The translations under genes and the position numbers were made by a program. From NCBI GenBank assembly GCA_002633005.1, contig NMRA01000685.1:124001-188000 (forward strand): a stretch of DNA of 64,000 bases. Reading direction: 5' to 3'. The stretch is from Phoronis australis. Taxonomy: Eukaryota > Phoronida > Phoronidae. The notes under the pieces were generated by a model. The model was given only the letters and a program-made list of their open reading frames with translations. It had not been told where the DNA came from and made no database searches. This document shows positions 25,426 through 40,400 of this stretch, piece by piece; positions within the stretch are counted from its first letter, which is position 1; each line of letters starts with the position of its first letter.

Positions 25426-28400
25426 TTAAGAAAGCTGTTTGTAAGACATAAGTAGATCTTGACAATTAAAAGTCATTAGGAGCAGGTGAGTAAAGGAACG
25501 CACAGAAGGCTTGGCGTCATTACACTTACTTATAAACTCTGAGACGGGATCGTTCCCGTCCTCACTTCGCAAAGAGCCTGTTATGTCATCATTCTCAATC
25601 AGTGGTAAAAATAGTTGAACAAACTCTGGCGTGTAGGGGGCAGCAATAACGTCCAGAACCTGCGGGGAATGATAAGGTGACGGTATATTTCTGGTACAGC
25701 AAGGGGTTGGAAATTCATTAAGTCATTTTCCTTCAGCTTCCAGTAAATCGAATGTCTCATTTACAATAGGTCAAACTTTGACTGACCTCGATTTACATTG
25801 CAACACCAAAGATTGACAAAAGGCTTCAAAAACGCCAATGAAAATGTATTTGTTAAAATCAGTGCTGCACATAGCTGTTGCACAGGCAAAGGTGAAGTTG
25901 CTATCCACAATTCAATTTCGTTTGAAACCAAAACTATTTTTGGCAAGACCTGTATTTAATTCATGTTCCACGAGAGTCACATTTGAGTACACTCTTGAAA
26001 CTCAAACCCTTGCAAGTTCAGCCATCTTTGAGTATATGCAGTGACTGCGAGCAGTAGCATGCAGAAGTGGGGGCTGATGGGCGACGTCCTCGCGCATCCA
26101 TATCGGGGGCATCCAATCACTTTGAATTTGTGACCGGTTTGTACATAAATTGAATCAAACTCCAATATTGTTTCATCTTTTTTACTTTTCTTAGTCCATG
26201 CATTTGGGCAGAGAGAAGAGCATCCAAAAAAAAGAATCCCCAGAGCATCACCAAACCTCTGCATGCCACTGACTGCATGTCACAGTCGACCAAAATGTAA
26301 ACAAAAATAAGATGATGCTGCTCCCAAACTGGCAAACGTGACTTATATCCAGCTTCCAGTATGGAGACATGTTGCTTCTCACCTCGGTTACAAAGTGCCT
26401 GATGAGTGATATATCTGTATCCTGAGTCTCCCAGCACTTTTTGATGAATGATATGACAGGAATGACACAGCCTCGACTCAGTAAGTGCACCATGCGATCC
26501 AGCAGGGTCTTTTTAAGCTCAAGCTGAAAACCATAATCATTTGTCTAATTTGCAGATAAAGCTGTTCTGAACCTGTCTTCTGCCAAACAGACTAACTTTC
26601 AATTTAAACCACTTGCCATTGCAAACCTGGACCCAACTTATTCCTTACTCACATTACAAATTTACACATTTATGGGCTTGAGAAGAACTGAAAGTAGTTT
26701 TCTATTTGAGGCCATAGATTGACCTACACATGTTCGTAGCATAAATTGACCTACACATAGTGAAGTAATTATTGGACGAACCCTAAATATCGGACATTAC
26801 ATAAAATCTTACTCGAAGCATAATCTGAGAAATAAACGACACAAATTTTTGTTCTGCATTGTGTTGTTTTTTATAGTGTTGCCTCATTTTGATTTCGCCG
26901 AAAGAGGGTGCAATTTAGACCCCCGAGTTGGCCTAAAATTGACGATCTCATAAATCAGTAATAAAAGTTGAAAACAAAATCTTTTTCTACATTGAAGTTA
27001 CCTTATAGTAAATGAACTGACAATATGTCACTGTTTCATTTTTTTATTTGTTTTTAAACTCAAGTCAAACCCCGGTCACGCTCGTGCGTTTGTCATATCA
27101 AGCAGGCAAAGAGATACTAAAACCTGCATTGAAGTTGCATGTGTTTTAGTCATCTGCACTGATTAATCGAGACAACTTGGTGCTGTCATCTGATGACATT
27201 TTATGGCATTTTGTTGCGAACGGAGCTGTGTTCTAGCAGCAAATATATTAAAATACACGAGCTGCAATTTGGCGTCAAGGTGCCCGCGGCCATTACTTGA
27301 TTAGTCAGTTTTCCACGGTATGGCGTATGCGGAAACATGGCGTCCGACATTTAGGTTTTCCCAGGGTTTGCTACTTGACAAATGAATGTGTTTTTAAAGA
27401 TCAGTCAGAACATAAACGTGCCCAAGGTATAGTAACAGAACAGTTCTTTAAGGGGTATACCTAAAGTTATTTCCATAAAGAATTTACAACAATCTGTAGT
27501 ATTTCCAATTAAATATAATGCAAAATGTTCCAAAACTTCCGATATTTAGGTTGCTTGACTATACATTACCCAAGGTTTCGAGTATAGGATAATTTGAAAC
27601 CAATATTATAACGGTCAGGGTCTAACAAAAATAGGAAAATCACGAAACATGGGTAAATTTCCCCAAAATTACTGTATTCTGCCATGAAAATGCCAAATTC
27701 TCTTTTAATGCACACCTCCAACTTTTGAGTGAAATTTGTTAAGTAGCCAGGGGTACTCATTACAATGACCACTCTGGACACAAAACCATGCAATTTGATG
27801 AATCCTTGAATCTTAAAATTTCTCCTCAAAATAGAAAATTATAAATTAATGAAATTTTATAACTAATCACCCTTGTTTAACCCAGAAGTGGAGTTACCGG
27901 TAATCTGAGTGGCAGTTTGCAGCACACAACAATTGGATTTTATAAGAGCGCAAAAAGCCATAAATTAGTAATTTTATCGGAAGACAAGTCACAGTTCAAC
28001 ATCAAAATATGGATTATCCAAGTAGACTTATATAGCAACCCATTTGGCATGTAATTTAAAGCTGCAAAAGGAAATTCGGAGGGAAAACAGAGCCGTAAAA
28101 AAGCACATCTTAACAACATCAGACTCCATGGTAATAACTCATCTGACATCAGCCCTGCGCACGTATCTCATGAAATCTTGAAGTGAAGTTAGCAACGAAT
28201 TAGAATTGAGTGTTACACGGACTTTTGCACAGTCACATGGTGCACACACAATTAGTGGGTGTTTGCATGAACATGTATAAATACCCATCCCCATCATTCT
28301 TCACTGTGAAAAACTTTAATAACACCCTTCAGTGTTTATATAGCAGAATATGGTAAATGTATCCATGTATTTTCGTAGGATATGCAGTATACAAATATAA

Positions 28401-31400
28401 TCCAAACAATGGTTGCTATGGTAATATTTCATAAAAGTAAGGTATTACAAAGTTACCTGAACTAAAACATCAAGCTCATCAAAATTGACCTTGAACAACC
28501 TTATCAACAAGTCCAGGATGTGTTGATGAAGCAAAACATGGCAGGAAGAGATCTGCAATTCACATCAACAGACAGGTACAAACAGAACACAGCACCATAG
28601 TCATCAGGGACGGCATCCTACCCATTGACAGCTGAGGACTACTTCATGTTTTGTTTTGAAGTAACGCACTGTAATTTCTATCTTTGGTGACAAAAAGCAC
28701 ACTATACGACATCCAGGCATCACATTTTGACAATAATAAAAACACCTGCTCATCATCCCAAAACCTTCATTTCTCATCAACATCAATATTTTTGCGGATT
28801 TCATCTGCTGCTAATGTTCTTTGACTTTGCTGATGTTTTTGAAATGCATTGTAGGACGGCTGTTCGGCCTGTGAACATCTGTTGACAATAATGATATCTT
28901 GGGTATGTAAAATCTGTGCGTTCTACTAAAATGTCACAGAATAACAACATTTTTTACAGGACATATAAACAGCGACTGAAGACCATTCGTAAATTTTGGC
29001 ATAAGTCTACAGTTCAGACTATATAATATGTTAAGTTAGGACATTTTCATGAAACAAGCTACTGCTTTTAAGGTGACTTTTGTTAACAAAATGGTTTTCA
29101 AACATGCTTTAACTGATTGGCTCATTTCGTTTACAAATAAAACGAAACATTAATACAGTAATATATAATGAAAGAAATTACTCTGCAAAAGTGTTACTTA
29201 TATTATTATTATTTCCATTTTGTTTAGATTACTTTTAAAGTATCAAACTGATGTAATTACACATATTCCCATAGTAACTCACTTACCTCATCTAGTAGGG
29301 CCAAGTGTACACATATTCCCATAGTAACTCACTTACCTCATCTAGTAGGGCCAAGTGTACACATATTCCCATAGTAACTCACTTACCTCATCTAGTAGGG
29401 CCAAGTGTAAAGGCGTATGATCAGTATTGAGCTTGAAGTAGCTGGCTTCATTCACAGTGTAATCCACCCACTTCAGGATTCCCATTGATACAACCGGAAA
29501 CCTACAAAGTCATTTATACTTAAAAAAGAATAAATCATGACCACTGCACTTACTATAAAATAAATTTCCTGGCACTGCGGACGCACCTGGCTCCTTCTAC
29601 ATATGATTGATGACTGTCTGGTTTCCAGGAAATATTTTTTGCCCTCTATCGGTGTTGGGCCCTGTAAAGTCCTGTGAACCCTGGTAGAGGGCGATCAAAT
29701 TTTCGATGGAATCAGACAGTCATCAGTAGAAGGGACCAGGTGGTTCTGCTATCTCGGGAAATTTATTTTATAGCAAGACCAGTAGTTGTGATTTATATTC
29801 TTTACATTTATTTGATCACATGGATGAATAATAATACCCATTGTCTACAGCATCATTTGATAAAACTACTACTGCCAGCTTTATGCAAAGTAACGTGTTG
29901 TACTGACCCATTCATATTGTATGTGTTGTACTGACCTATTCATATTGAACGTGTTGTACTGACCCATTCATATTGAGCGTGTTGTACTGACCCATTCATA
30001 TTGAATGTGTTGTACTGACCTATTCATATTGAACGTGTTGTACTGACCTATTCATATTGAAAGTATTGTATTGACCTATTCATATTGAACGTGTTGTACT
30101 GATCTATTCATAATGAACGTGTTGTACTGACCCATTCATATTGAGCGTGTTGTACTGACCCATTCATATTGAATGTGTTGTATTGACATATTCATATTGA
30201 ACGTGTAGTACTGACCTATTCATATTGAACGTCTAACTTGAAAAGAAACCCCTCCACCCACATTAATAATTATTAAGCTTGCAATTATTTTTGACAAACA
30301 ACACACTTAACTTTCGACTAGAAATAAACAAAGAACATTATGTATACACCTTATTCACGCAGTCGCCTTTTTAGTAGTGAGCCTCTTTTTAGATTTCAAA
30401 ACAATGCATTTGAGACATAAACGAAATGAAGCGCGCTGTGATTAAGCACAAAATGCATTGTTGTAAAACCTAAAAAGAGGCTCACTATTAAAATGGCGAC
30501 TGCGTGAATAAGAAGTATGGGAACAAAATAGGCACATGCAGTAAAAACCTACCCGACTTGTTCAGGCCATTTCACAAGGTAAGTAACTCACAATCTAAAA
30601 TGTTTGTTTTCAACAGTTAGCGCTCATAGCCATTTTGCTTCAAAATGTACAAGGATTCTAAAGTATGTCTTTCACAAGTTAATTTCTCCTACTGTCCTAT
30701 AGATCCCAATTGACCATTCATACTTAATGCATTGGAATATTGTGCCAATCTCAGGGAGGAGTTCTGAGGCAGCTTTATTGTCTGCACACAGCTGGTGAGC
30801 CTTCTCTATGGCTTGAGTAGTGCTCCTCAAGTCCTCTTTGTTCAGGGACTTTCTAACACCCTGTAACAAAATAAAAAGACCATACAATTCACTACTAAAT
30901 GCTTAGTGAAACTAGAGTGTACGTTGTGACTCCATGCTCATAGTTTAACACATGCACGACTAGAATTCTGTTGATTTTAGAAGTAAGAATAGATTTTCAA
31001 ACAAACTTATTCAATTTAGTCCAAGAAAATATCACTTTAGGAACCAATTGAAGATGATCAAAATACCAGAGTCAAAAATATTTTTAAAAATGGGTGCCTG
31101 AGCATCTGCAGGGCGGTAAGGGGCGGCCCCCTACCCAGTGAACCACATCATCAGCCGTCTGGAGTCATACCCATCTGTCTCCTTGACATCCAGACACTGT
31201 TGTTCCACCAAATATAAAAGTGAACTGTATTACGCATAGCGTTAATACCGGGGAACTATCAATGATAGCTACTAACCTTTTTATACGTCTCGAACACACT
31301 GACAGCGTAAGCCAGGATGTGGATATATTTGGGTTTGTGATCGGGGTTGATCTTGTAACCAGGTTTAAACAAGGCGTCTAACAACAAGTCTGAAATAGTA

Positions 31401-34400
31401 AAAGACACAATGCAAACCATTAATTTAGATTAATTAACAGCTTTACTAAAACACAAAACCACATCTAGCAATGAACAATAGAAGTCTTTTTATTCTCTTT
31501 TTGTCACAGCAAAGCAATGTTTTAAAATAGATACAGAGTGAAAATTTGATATATCAAACTTTACCATCATATAAACCAAAATTAGGTTTCAATGACAAAC
31601 TCCTACAAATTAGGACTTCAAAATGGAGTCATGTAAACCTTCCGCAAACTGTTAACCTCAGTATACTGAAAATCTTTTACAGTGCTTGGAAAACCAACTG
31701 GCTTTTACTAATTTTAATGTTATGTTACTGACAAAGTGATTCTTTATGGCTACCTTGGTTTAGTGCCTCAAAGAGCGTGAGTTCAAACACCAACAATACT
31801 GATTTTTTTACATTGGCAAACTTGCACTTGCTTTGAAGCTTTGGTGCTGCCGAAGCTTCAGTCAACGGGAACATTTAACTTCGGTCCTGAATCAAAGTTA
31901 CCAGTGCGAGTTAACTATGAAGTAAAGACTGGTGGATTTAACAGCAAAATATCAATGCTTCGATACAATGGGAACACTTAACTTTGATGCCATTGGAGTT
32001 ATCAGCAGGGGTCACTGCCTACATTTGCCAAGAGCAGGCGGTGACTGTTTACTATTTGTTAATATTTTGTTCTAATAATTACTATTTTGGGAGTATAAGC
32101 GTTTCTGTTTCAATTTATCCACGTATTTGCTGGATTCTTCACAATAAAAAAGCAATTAACGTAAAGTGTAAACAAAGCGAGATCCCGGCACACCACACTG
32201 CCTTTGTTTGGATCAGCTGTTAGCCTGTTCAAGAGTCAAATTTTTTTAATATGTCATTTTCTAGTAAATTGTCATCGTCTCAACGTGGCAACCATTGGCT
32301 GCCTTGGGAACTTGACATAGTTTCCATCTGGAGAGGGAGAGAGGTTCTTGCCATTTTTGATGGCAAGCACAGAAAAAATAGCAAGGCATATTATCAATGG
32401 TCACATTAGCATCGCCTTGTTACAACTTTACTGAACCATAACTCCAAAGCTGATGGGAACACTAACGCTTAACTTCACAATTAACCACTGACAGTTAACA
32501 TTGAAGCTTCAGTAGTAGCTAAAATAACTGTACAGGAAAGGGCCGCTGTTACAGCTGTCTCATCATAACTTTATCTTATTCTTAATGGATATTTAAGAAC
32601 TAAAGGCATGTATTCTTACTCACCCAGAAACTGCGGAGCTCTGATGAGACTGACAGGTGGTGCATTCTCTGAAGTGTACATCTTGTGAAGCTGAAAGGGA
32701 AATTATGAACAAAAATAATTAATCACAAATCAATCTCAATCAAAGCAATCAGTGTCAGCACAATTAATTGCTTTCAGGTAGCACTGACTACTTTTCAAAG
32801 TTTTGTCCAACATCTGTGACAGACAAATACAGAGGCTCAGTAGCTTGAAGTTGGATGTATTTGGATGTAACATCACTCATGTATATGACGCATCTTTTTT
32901 CCAGAGTACGAGTTATCTCTAACAGTAGGACAAGTGGATAAACTCAATTTTGTTAAAGGGGTATGTCACCAGTTTAGCTGTGACTGATAAAATTCTAAAC
33001 TGAAGCCTTTTTGGGGTTAAAAACATTACCACACTCATACGGCCTTGAATTGTGGCCAAACGAGTTGACAATTAAAGTCAAAGGAAATGCGCACATGTGT
33101 TATTTTCGAGTTCTTAATTTTCTTGAGCCACTGATTATTTTAATGTTCTTATTGGTACCGGAAATAAAGTCCTATTTCGTTCTTGGGCTACTAAATACTG
33201 ACCACATGTAATTTTAACTTCGTACAATCGTGATACAAGTAACTTGTTAACTCAACGCAGTTTGCTAAACTTACCACAGTAATATCTGCAGGGTTGAGAG
33301 CATTCCTTGACATCATTGAGGCAAGTGCTTGACAGGCCCGGGGGAATGCTGCAGCCCCACTGAGCGCCATGGTTACAGGGGTCACATCCAAACCCCTAAG
33401 ATATATAAACCAAGCACTATCACTTTCCTGTGCAGATTCGTAATAAAGCAGTGTGTAGTAGTGCTGAGTAAAACTTGATCAGGTTCCTAAGCTGTTAGAG
33501 GACTGGGCTCCTTGGCAATTAGAGCACCCACTTTCAACAACTTTTCACCGTGTTGCACCAAAGAATGAACTTGAGATGTTTTTCTTATACAATGCTGATG
33601 GTACGCTAATTCAGTTAAAAACTTTTTAAATATCACTGATAATTGAAAAAGTATGCGTAGCACTCAAGACATAAAGCGCGTTTTCCAATTATATCGCATT
33701 ATTCACCTATCCTGTTTTACATAGGAGAGGATACGATCTCATTCTGAGGACGATTACCATAGGTGTATACATGTAGGCCGGGAAATCGGTATTCAAGTAC
33801 TGGTACTCAAGTATGTGCACAACAAAACGACACACGTAAACTACCACAAGCAAGAAAACCAGTTTTTATCAGTCACTGGAAATTTCGGAAGCATGAAATA
33901 TGTTTAAGAACTTACTTCGTCAACAGCTAAAATTGGATTTTGTAATTGGTATTCAGGCAGTTTTGAGAGCATAGTACTATGACATATTGACAAAAGACAC
34001 CAAAATTGAAAAACCATGTCTTTTTTGAAATATGAATTGCCTTGTTAGGTGAAAACACATATCAGATAGGCCAACTACAGTGACAGGGACACAAAGTGGT
34101 TCACAATTATAGCCATTTTCAAGAGTACACAAAACACACCTTACATGGTACTTGATGAACAAATATACAGTTTATTACTAGGTGAATCCTGATTACGGTT
34201 ATGTAGGACGCTAGAAAAATGTTCAATTTTGGTTATCTTCCAAAAATCATAACGTCATCATTATTAATCATGGTTATGTCTGCTCTTGTCATCCTCTCTT
34301 GCCATCTCATCTGTCATCATCATGTTATCGTCGTCCATGAGACGCGTACGATGACGTTAATAATTGACGAAATCGACCAATGACGTTGACTGATGAAAAA

Positions 34401-37400
34401 GGAACAGCGCATGATCGCCGATAGATGGTGCTAGGTATAGTAAGTTCAGTGTGGGAACATCAATAGCGCAATTAGTTGATCTGTCAATTGTGCTTCTTCT
34501 GCTAATTTTATTTCATTTCAATCGCACAGTGAACACTTTATGTTCACTTAGTGGTAACTAAACCATTTCAATGATGTTTTTCATTTTAAAATTGCTTCAA
34601 TTAATACTACAGGTACTCCAATATCGTCCACATACGTCGCGATTCTACTCGACGATTCCATTGATAAGGCATTCCCAGAGTATGCATGACAAGGGAGATA
34701 AGTCTTTATTTTGAAACATAAACGAGTCGACAAATTTGGATTTTCTTCCCTACAAGGATTATAATTACCATTTTTAAGAATGTAATCCAAACTTCTACAT
34801 TCAAATTACAACAATGACAAGTCGTTTTTCTGCAGTTTATTTGGCGCGGATACGAACCGATGTGATCTCGCGTGATCCAGCCTCATCACCCGTTTTTCGC
34901 GGTATTTTGTAAATGTGAAGTGCCATATGTGAAAGACCAGTCGCCAACTGACTAGAGCGACGTCTTTCGTGAAAATGACTGTGAAGCCAATGGAGCTAAA
35001 GCTTCAGGTTCTCCCCTCAACGGGATTCTGTGCCAGGTTCCCCCCTAGAGGGGACTCTGTGTTCAGGTTCCCCTCTTGAGGGGGCTCTGTGTTCAGGTTC
35101 CCACCTTGAAAGGGGCTCTGTGTTCAGGTTCCCCCCTTGAGGGGGCTCTGTGTTCAGGATCCACCCTTGAGATGGCTTTGTGTTCACGTTCCCCCCTTGA
35201 GGGGGCTGCGTTCAGGTTCCCCCCTTGAGGGGGCTCTGTGTTCAGGTTCCCCCCTTGAGGGGGCTCTGTGCCAGGTTTCCCATTATGCTCAATACATTCA
35301 GCTTAGGTCCCCAACACAAAGAGGGACCTCACAATGTAGAACAGAGCCCAAAATCGTGGTATTCTAACAAGAGAGCTTGGATATAAGGACAGAGACAAGT
35401 GCACAGCGTATTGAAACCAATACAACATTTGTATAGGTTATAAGTGGTATTGGCCGACTGTGAATAGCACTCGAGGAAGGTGGTGAATGGTGACCAGGTG
35501 ACTGGGTACTGGAGCGAAAGAACAAACTGCTCTTGGACATGAGGGGACCCAATACCTGATCAAGCTTCAAGTACCCCCAAAAATGGATCCAACACTGCTT
35601 CTGAGGAAAGACGCCCATTTGTGAAGTGTGCATGTTTCATACGCATTGTGAAAAGGGCCATAATTGTGAATAATTCATACATTTCATATTTATCTTCTTT
35701 CACATCAACATTTTTGCGATAATTGATAAACACATCATAAAACAAGTATCAATAAGAAAGTGTAGATATCCGATTGTATCCATAAATGAATAGCGGTATA
35801 CAGCCATATAGAGAATTGCGAAGTAGGACCATCCAACTTACTAGTATTTAAAAACACTGCATAGCCCAGAATGGAGCAACATGTGGGGAAACTAAACCAT
35901 TCTCTGTTAAATCCTGACACTTTTGGTCAAATATTCCATGCAAAACACCCAAGTTCACACCCAGGATTAACTTCAAATTTAATTCATTGTAAACTGGACA
36001 GGTAAACGTATGTCAGTCTACCATTAGTTGCCAACTAACATCATATCATTAAACAAGACTACCTTTCCTTAGCACAGCGCTGCAACTCCTGACATAACCG
36101 TTTGATGTTAGCGCCACCCTTAGGCTCCTGAGACAGGATGTGAAGAAGCACCTGGCTGTACAAGTATGTGTGCTCTCCATGACATGACATTTTCTGTAGG
36201 AAAAGAATATATCAGCATTAATTTGAATGATAAGCAATGTGTAAAGTGAACAATTTAAATCAGAAAAACAAGGACTGAAATAACTGTTTAAAATTGAGAA
36301 CTATTTTAGACCAGTTAGACTGTATCAAAAGAATCTCTCTTCTTGAAAAATGACTGCAGCACTGTAGATGAAAACCCTTGAATTGAACCACTGGCCATTA
36401 CTGGGTATTCAGGGATATCATCAGATCTTGCCTGCATTCAATTTGATGGTCAGCTAAAGGGAAATAGTAATGGTTCTTTATAGAAACCTCAGTTTGTGAA
36501 AACAACTGCACTGGCATGCTTTACCTCTCTTGACTGGCTACAAATCAAAATGCAATTAAAATTTTCCCTCCACTGAAGATAACCAACTGTCTATTAAGCA
36601 ATGTTTGCATGTATAAAGTTTGTAGGTACAATTGTGAACTGTGGGTCGGTGGCCTCTTGCTTAAAACAAAGTTATATAATCATAATAATAAATATCACCA
36701 AAAGGCTCACTACAAATTCTGCGAGATTCTTGTTCAATGCGTCGTCACCAGATTGCAGGAAGGTAGTGATGGAGGTCCTCATGACCCTGGAGAACACCTC
36801 GATCTGGTGACAAGCAGTGGACACACTAGTAATCTCGCCCTGGTAACCAGCGTCTGAGATGAGCTGCAATGGAAAACAGTTATGTTTCAAACCACAAAGT
36901 GCTTCATTAAGAATTCAACATTGACAGCTAAACAGTTGCATTTCGCCACTGTTTAGCTGTTAGTTAAAAATTTTTAGAGGTTTTGGACTGTGTATAATAA
37001 CTTTATTACACAAAATCTAACAAGCACGTATTTTGAGAAATAAATGAGGAGTTTAGGATTTTAAAGAAAAAAATAATGATTTTTTGATTTCCCACTACAT
37101 GATGTCATCAGTGGAAGATGTTGATCAGTTGACAATAAATATGCAAGGGTGAATAGCAGTGATTTTGTGAGTTACAAAGACTTACAGAGTGAGCCTGATG
37201 AGTATTATGAAGACAGACATGGAGATGGGGTGAAGATGACACTCAGGCCATAGGTAAAACAGGTAATAAGTTAGACTTCGCCATATAGGCAGACTTTGTG
37301 TGTTTGAGGCTCCACAAACTCGACCTGGCCTCCTGCGTCGTCGGCAAGTGAAGTGCAGCCAAAGCCTACTTAGTCTGTGGACAGTCCTGTTTTCAGAGAG

Positions 37401-40400
37401 GTAATTACACCTTTTTATTGTCACTATTTAATTTTGTAATCATTTCAATGTTGGGTAACATATGCGTCTCCGACTGTAAATCTAACCAAAGTTTTTACTC
37501 TGACTGACAAACCCAAGTCGTGAATAGTGAACACTGATGTCATTTTTTCGAATGCTGAGACCGTTTGTCATGAACGATGATATCTAATTTTAGTGATGCT
37601 AACTGGATTTTATTTCTGGTAAATGGTACTCGTTTCTGTCTTGTTTCAAAATTATGAAAGCTTTGTAGGCCGTTGTGATTCGTTGATTATTTTGGTCCAG
37701 TGTCCGACTCCAGTCTCTGTACTGGCTACGGTCGTGACCTCAAACTATTATGCATGGCATTTACATCCAAATTTCTACTATTAGGCATTGACGGATACGT
37801 GAATAGCATGCATTCCCACAAAATCGTATCGTGAACAGGAGTAGACTGATGAAAACTTACTGCAATCACATTCATTATCTCAGTCACAATTTGATGGTGA
37901 GGCTCATACTCAGTGTGTGCCTGACGACTATGTTCCCAGTAATGGCACAGCACATTACAACTTTTGGTCATCGAACAAACGAAGAAGAGCAACTACCAAA
38001 TTGTTGGTTTTCAAATTCAACCATTTATGACATTGGTGTGAAGGTTTTCAATGACAGAAAAGTATTCAATATTATCTTTCTGGAAAAGATGCACAGTTTT
38101 TCCTCGGTAGTTTCAAATGGAATCTCCGTAATCGAACAAGCGACAATTTGGAAGTATTGTACAATTTAATAAAGAACCCTTTGTAGTGTCAATTTCAGGA
38201 CATGTACGTACCTCAATATGAAGTTACCCATTTCAACCCAGTCCCAGCCAGCTTCATCAATATTTTAAGCTGGTTCAGACATTCTGAGGAAGAGTATGGT
38301 GTTACAGGGCCATAAAGCAATTGGGAGACAAGATTATTACTCAACAAAGGAACAGCAACACTGCAAAACTAATGAAAAGAATGACCCAAGGCGGATAACA
38401 TTTCAGCTAACCTTGATGGTAAAGTTTAACATAAGGCAATCCGGGTAATCCTCAGCCAGTTTATAGAACAAAGTCCTCCATGTTGGATGATCAATCATGT
38501 CTGCTAACCATGATGGTGTCTGAAATCAGACAGATAAAACATGGAAACTTACAAAATATCATATCAGCAGTATTCATCCGAGACTGCACTGTTGCATCAT
38601 TTAACACATTTAAGGTAAAGAAGACGAATAATTAAGTAGACAGATGCATCACCATGGTTGCGGTTGTGATGCAACAAGTCTAAAATATTAAAAACACCAG
38701 TTTCTGGTTTAGGTATCTTTCCATATCTTTCATTGATAGGAATACTACCAGATTTGCTGTTTATCCCCAAACATTGCCCACCACTTTGAAGCAGTGTTAT
38801 GATTTCTAGACTGCTTTTTGAACCCCAAAAACTTGAAAAAGAGACAAAATATAAGAAGGCTGGTCCACTGCTCTTCAGTGTTTGGAGGTGCAGATATTAA
38901 CGCCATGAGATGGGGTTAAACTTTTAGGATTCAACTCTACATTGACACACTGCAAAGCAACCAAGAAATATTTTCAGCTTCAAAGAATGGTTCCATTTTC
39001 CAAGATTTTGTGCAATCACTTAATATGTAATGCTCACCTCTCCTTGATCTGAGAAAATAGAGTCTGCCTTACGAGGGCTGAAGTGTTTCAGTAACATGTC
39101 TTTCAGATGGTTTTCAACAGTTTCCTGTACTTCTCTAATGTCCACGCCTATAGTAGAAACAACACACAATTCTCACACACGGCTTAAATACAGTAGTATT
39201 GACCATTGAAATTCAGTTATTAAAGGCAAACGTCATTAATTTGATCCAACTCTACATTCAGAAAATCAGAATGAGTTATTTCATGGTAACGCTTTGTTTT
39301 AAGTTATAATTTCAAATGGTCAGTCTACAAAATGATATATTTTTTCTGTACAGAAAACACATCAATTTTTCTAAAATCTTATGTCACGCTGGATACCAAT
39401 TTAACAGTCACATTCTCAGCTTTCAGCTAATTATTCTGCGAATACAGAATACTGGTTAGTCCAAGTTTTTTACCTTTTCCTTACTACCGGTATTTCCAAA
39501 TTTATAAAGTGCATTGTAAATCCTGAACTACTGATCCTAGAAACTCGCATTTTTACACGCATTTGAGCTACATGTAAACCTTTTTAATGATATTTTGTTA
39601 TACACAATTCACCAGGAAGTCTAAAAACCTAACAGAAAAAAAAACAAATTAAAGATTTTTAAGCTGATATTCTAATGTTGCGTGTTAGTAGTCACTGGTA
39701 TATTCTTTCAGATTAAATAAAATTCCTATCCGTACCCTCTACGCAATATTTGTACAAAACGGTTAGTAGAAATACAAATAAAATGAGCACTATCCCGTAC
39801 AAGTCAATATCAAAATTTAATGTTTCAATTTAATCCATGTAACATTTATTTCAACCTTAATTAAATGCAAATACAACGCAGCTATTCAATTGTAACACTG
39901 TAATTTCATTATCACAACGCAAATTTAAGAAACAGTTTAGCAACATTAATAATTTAATTTGAAATTACTCTTTAAGTCAATTTTAAGTGATGTAATATTA
40001 GTTTTACATTTAATTCAATGTAAATTAAAAGCGAATATTCAATTAAATAGTCACACAGAGTAATTACTGCCTTCAAGCAATAATATTCAACTTAACAATC
40101 TCAAAGACAATGTTTAGCAGTGCATGTGTGGTGGAATGGTTAAAATGACCATAACCCCATCTTTAAGCTACTACCTGATACTAGCTCCACCTAGAGAGCA
40201 GTATGTTGCTGAACATTTATTGCAATACTTAAACATTAATTCACCAAACACGAGTTTGAATCTAAGTTTCACGAGATTCTACAGAAAAAATTTCTTTTAA
40301 GAATGTATAGGCACAGACAAATGGAAATACAGCCCTCGTTTTATACAATGTCCTTTTAAAGACTGAAACATCATCCATAGTCAAATAAGCTTGAACTCCA

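Noticed and set aside
29894-30232. Regular 28-bp repeats resembling a CRISPR array
   Set aside because: Units are directly abutting with no unique spacers, in a eukaryotic intron; it is a minisatellite.
37831-38169. 112-codon plus-strand ORF inside a NELFCD intron
   Set aside because: No family resemblance, no splice partners, antisense to a well-supported gene.
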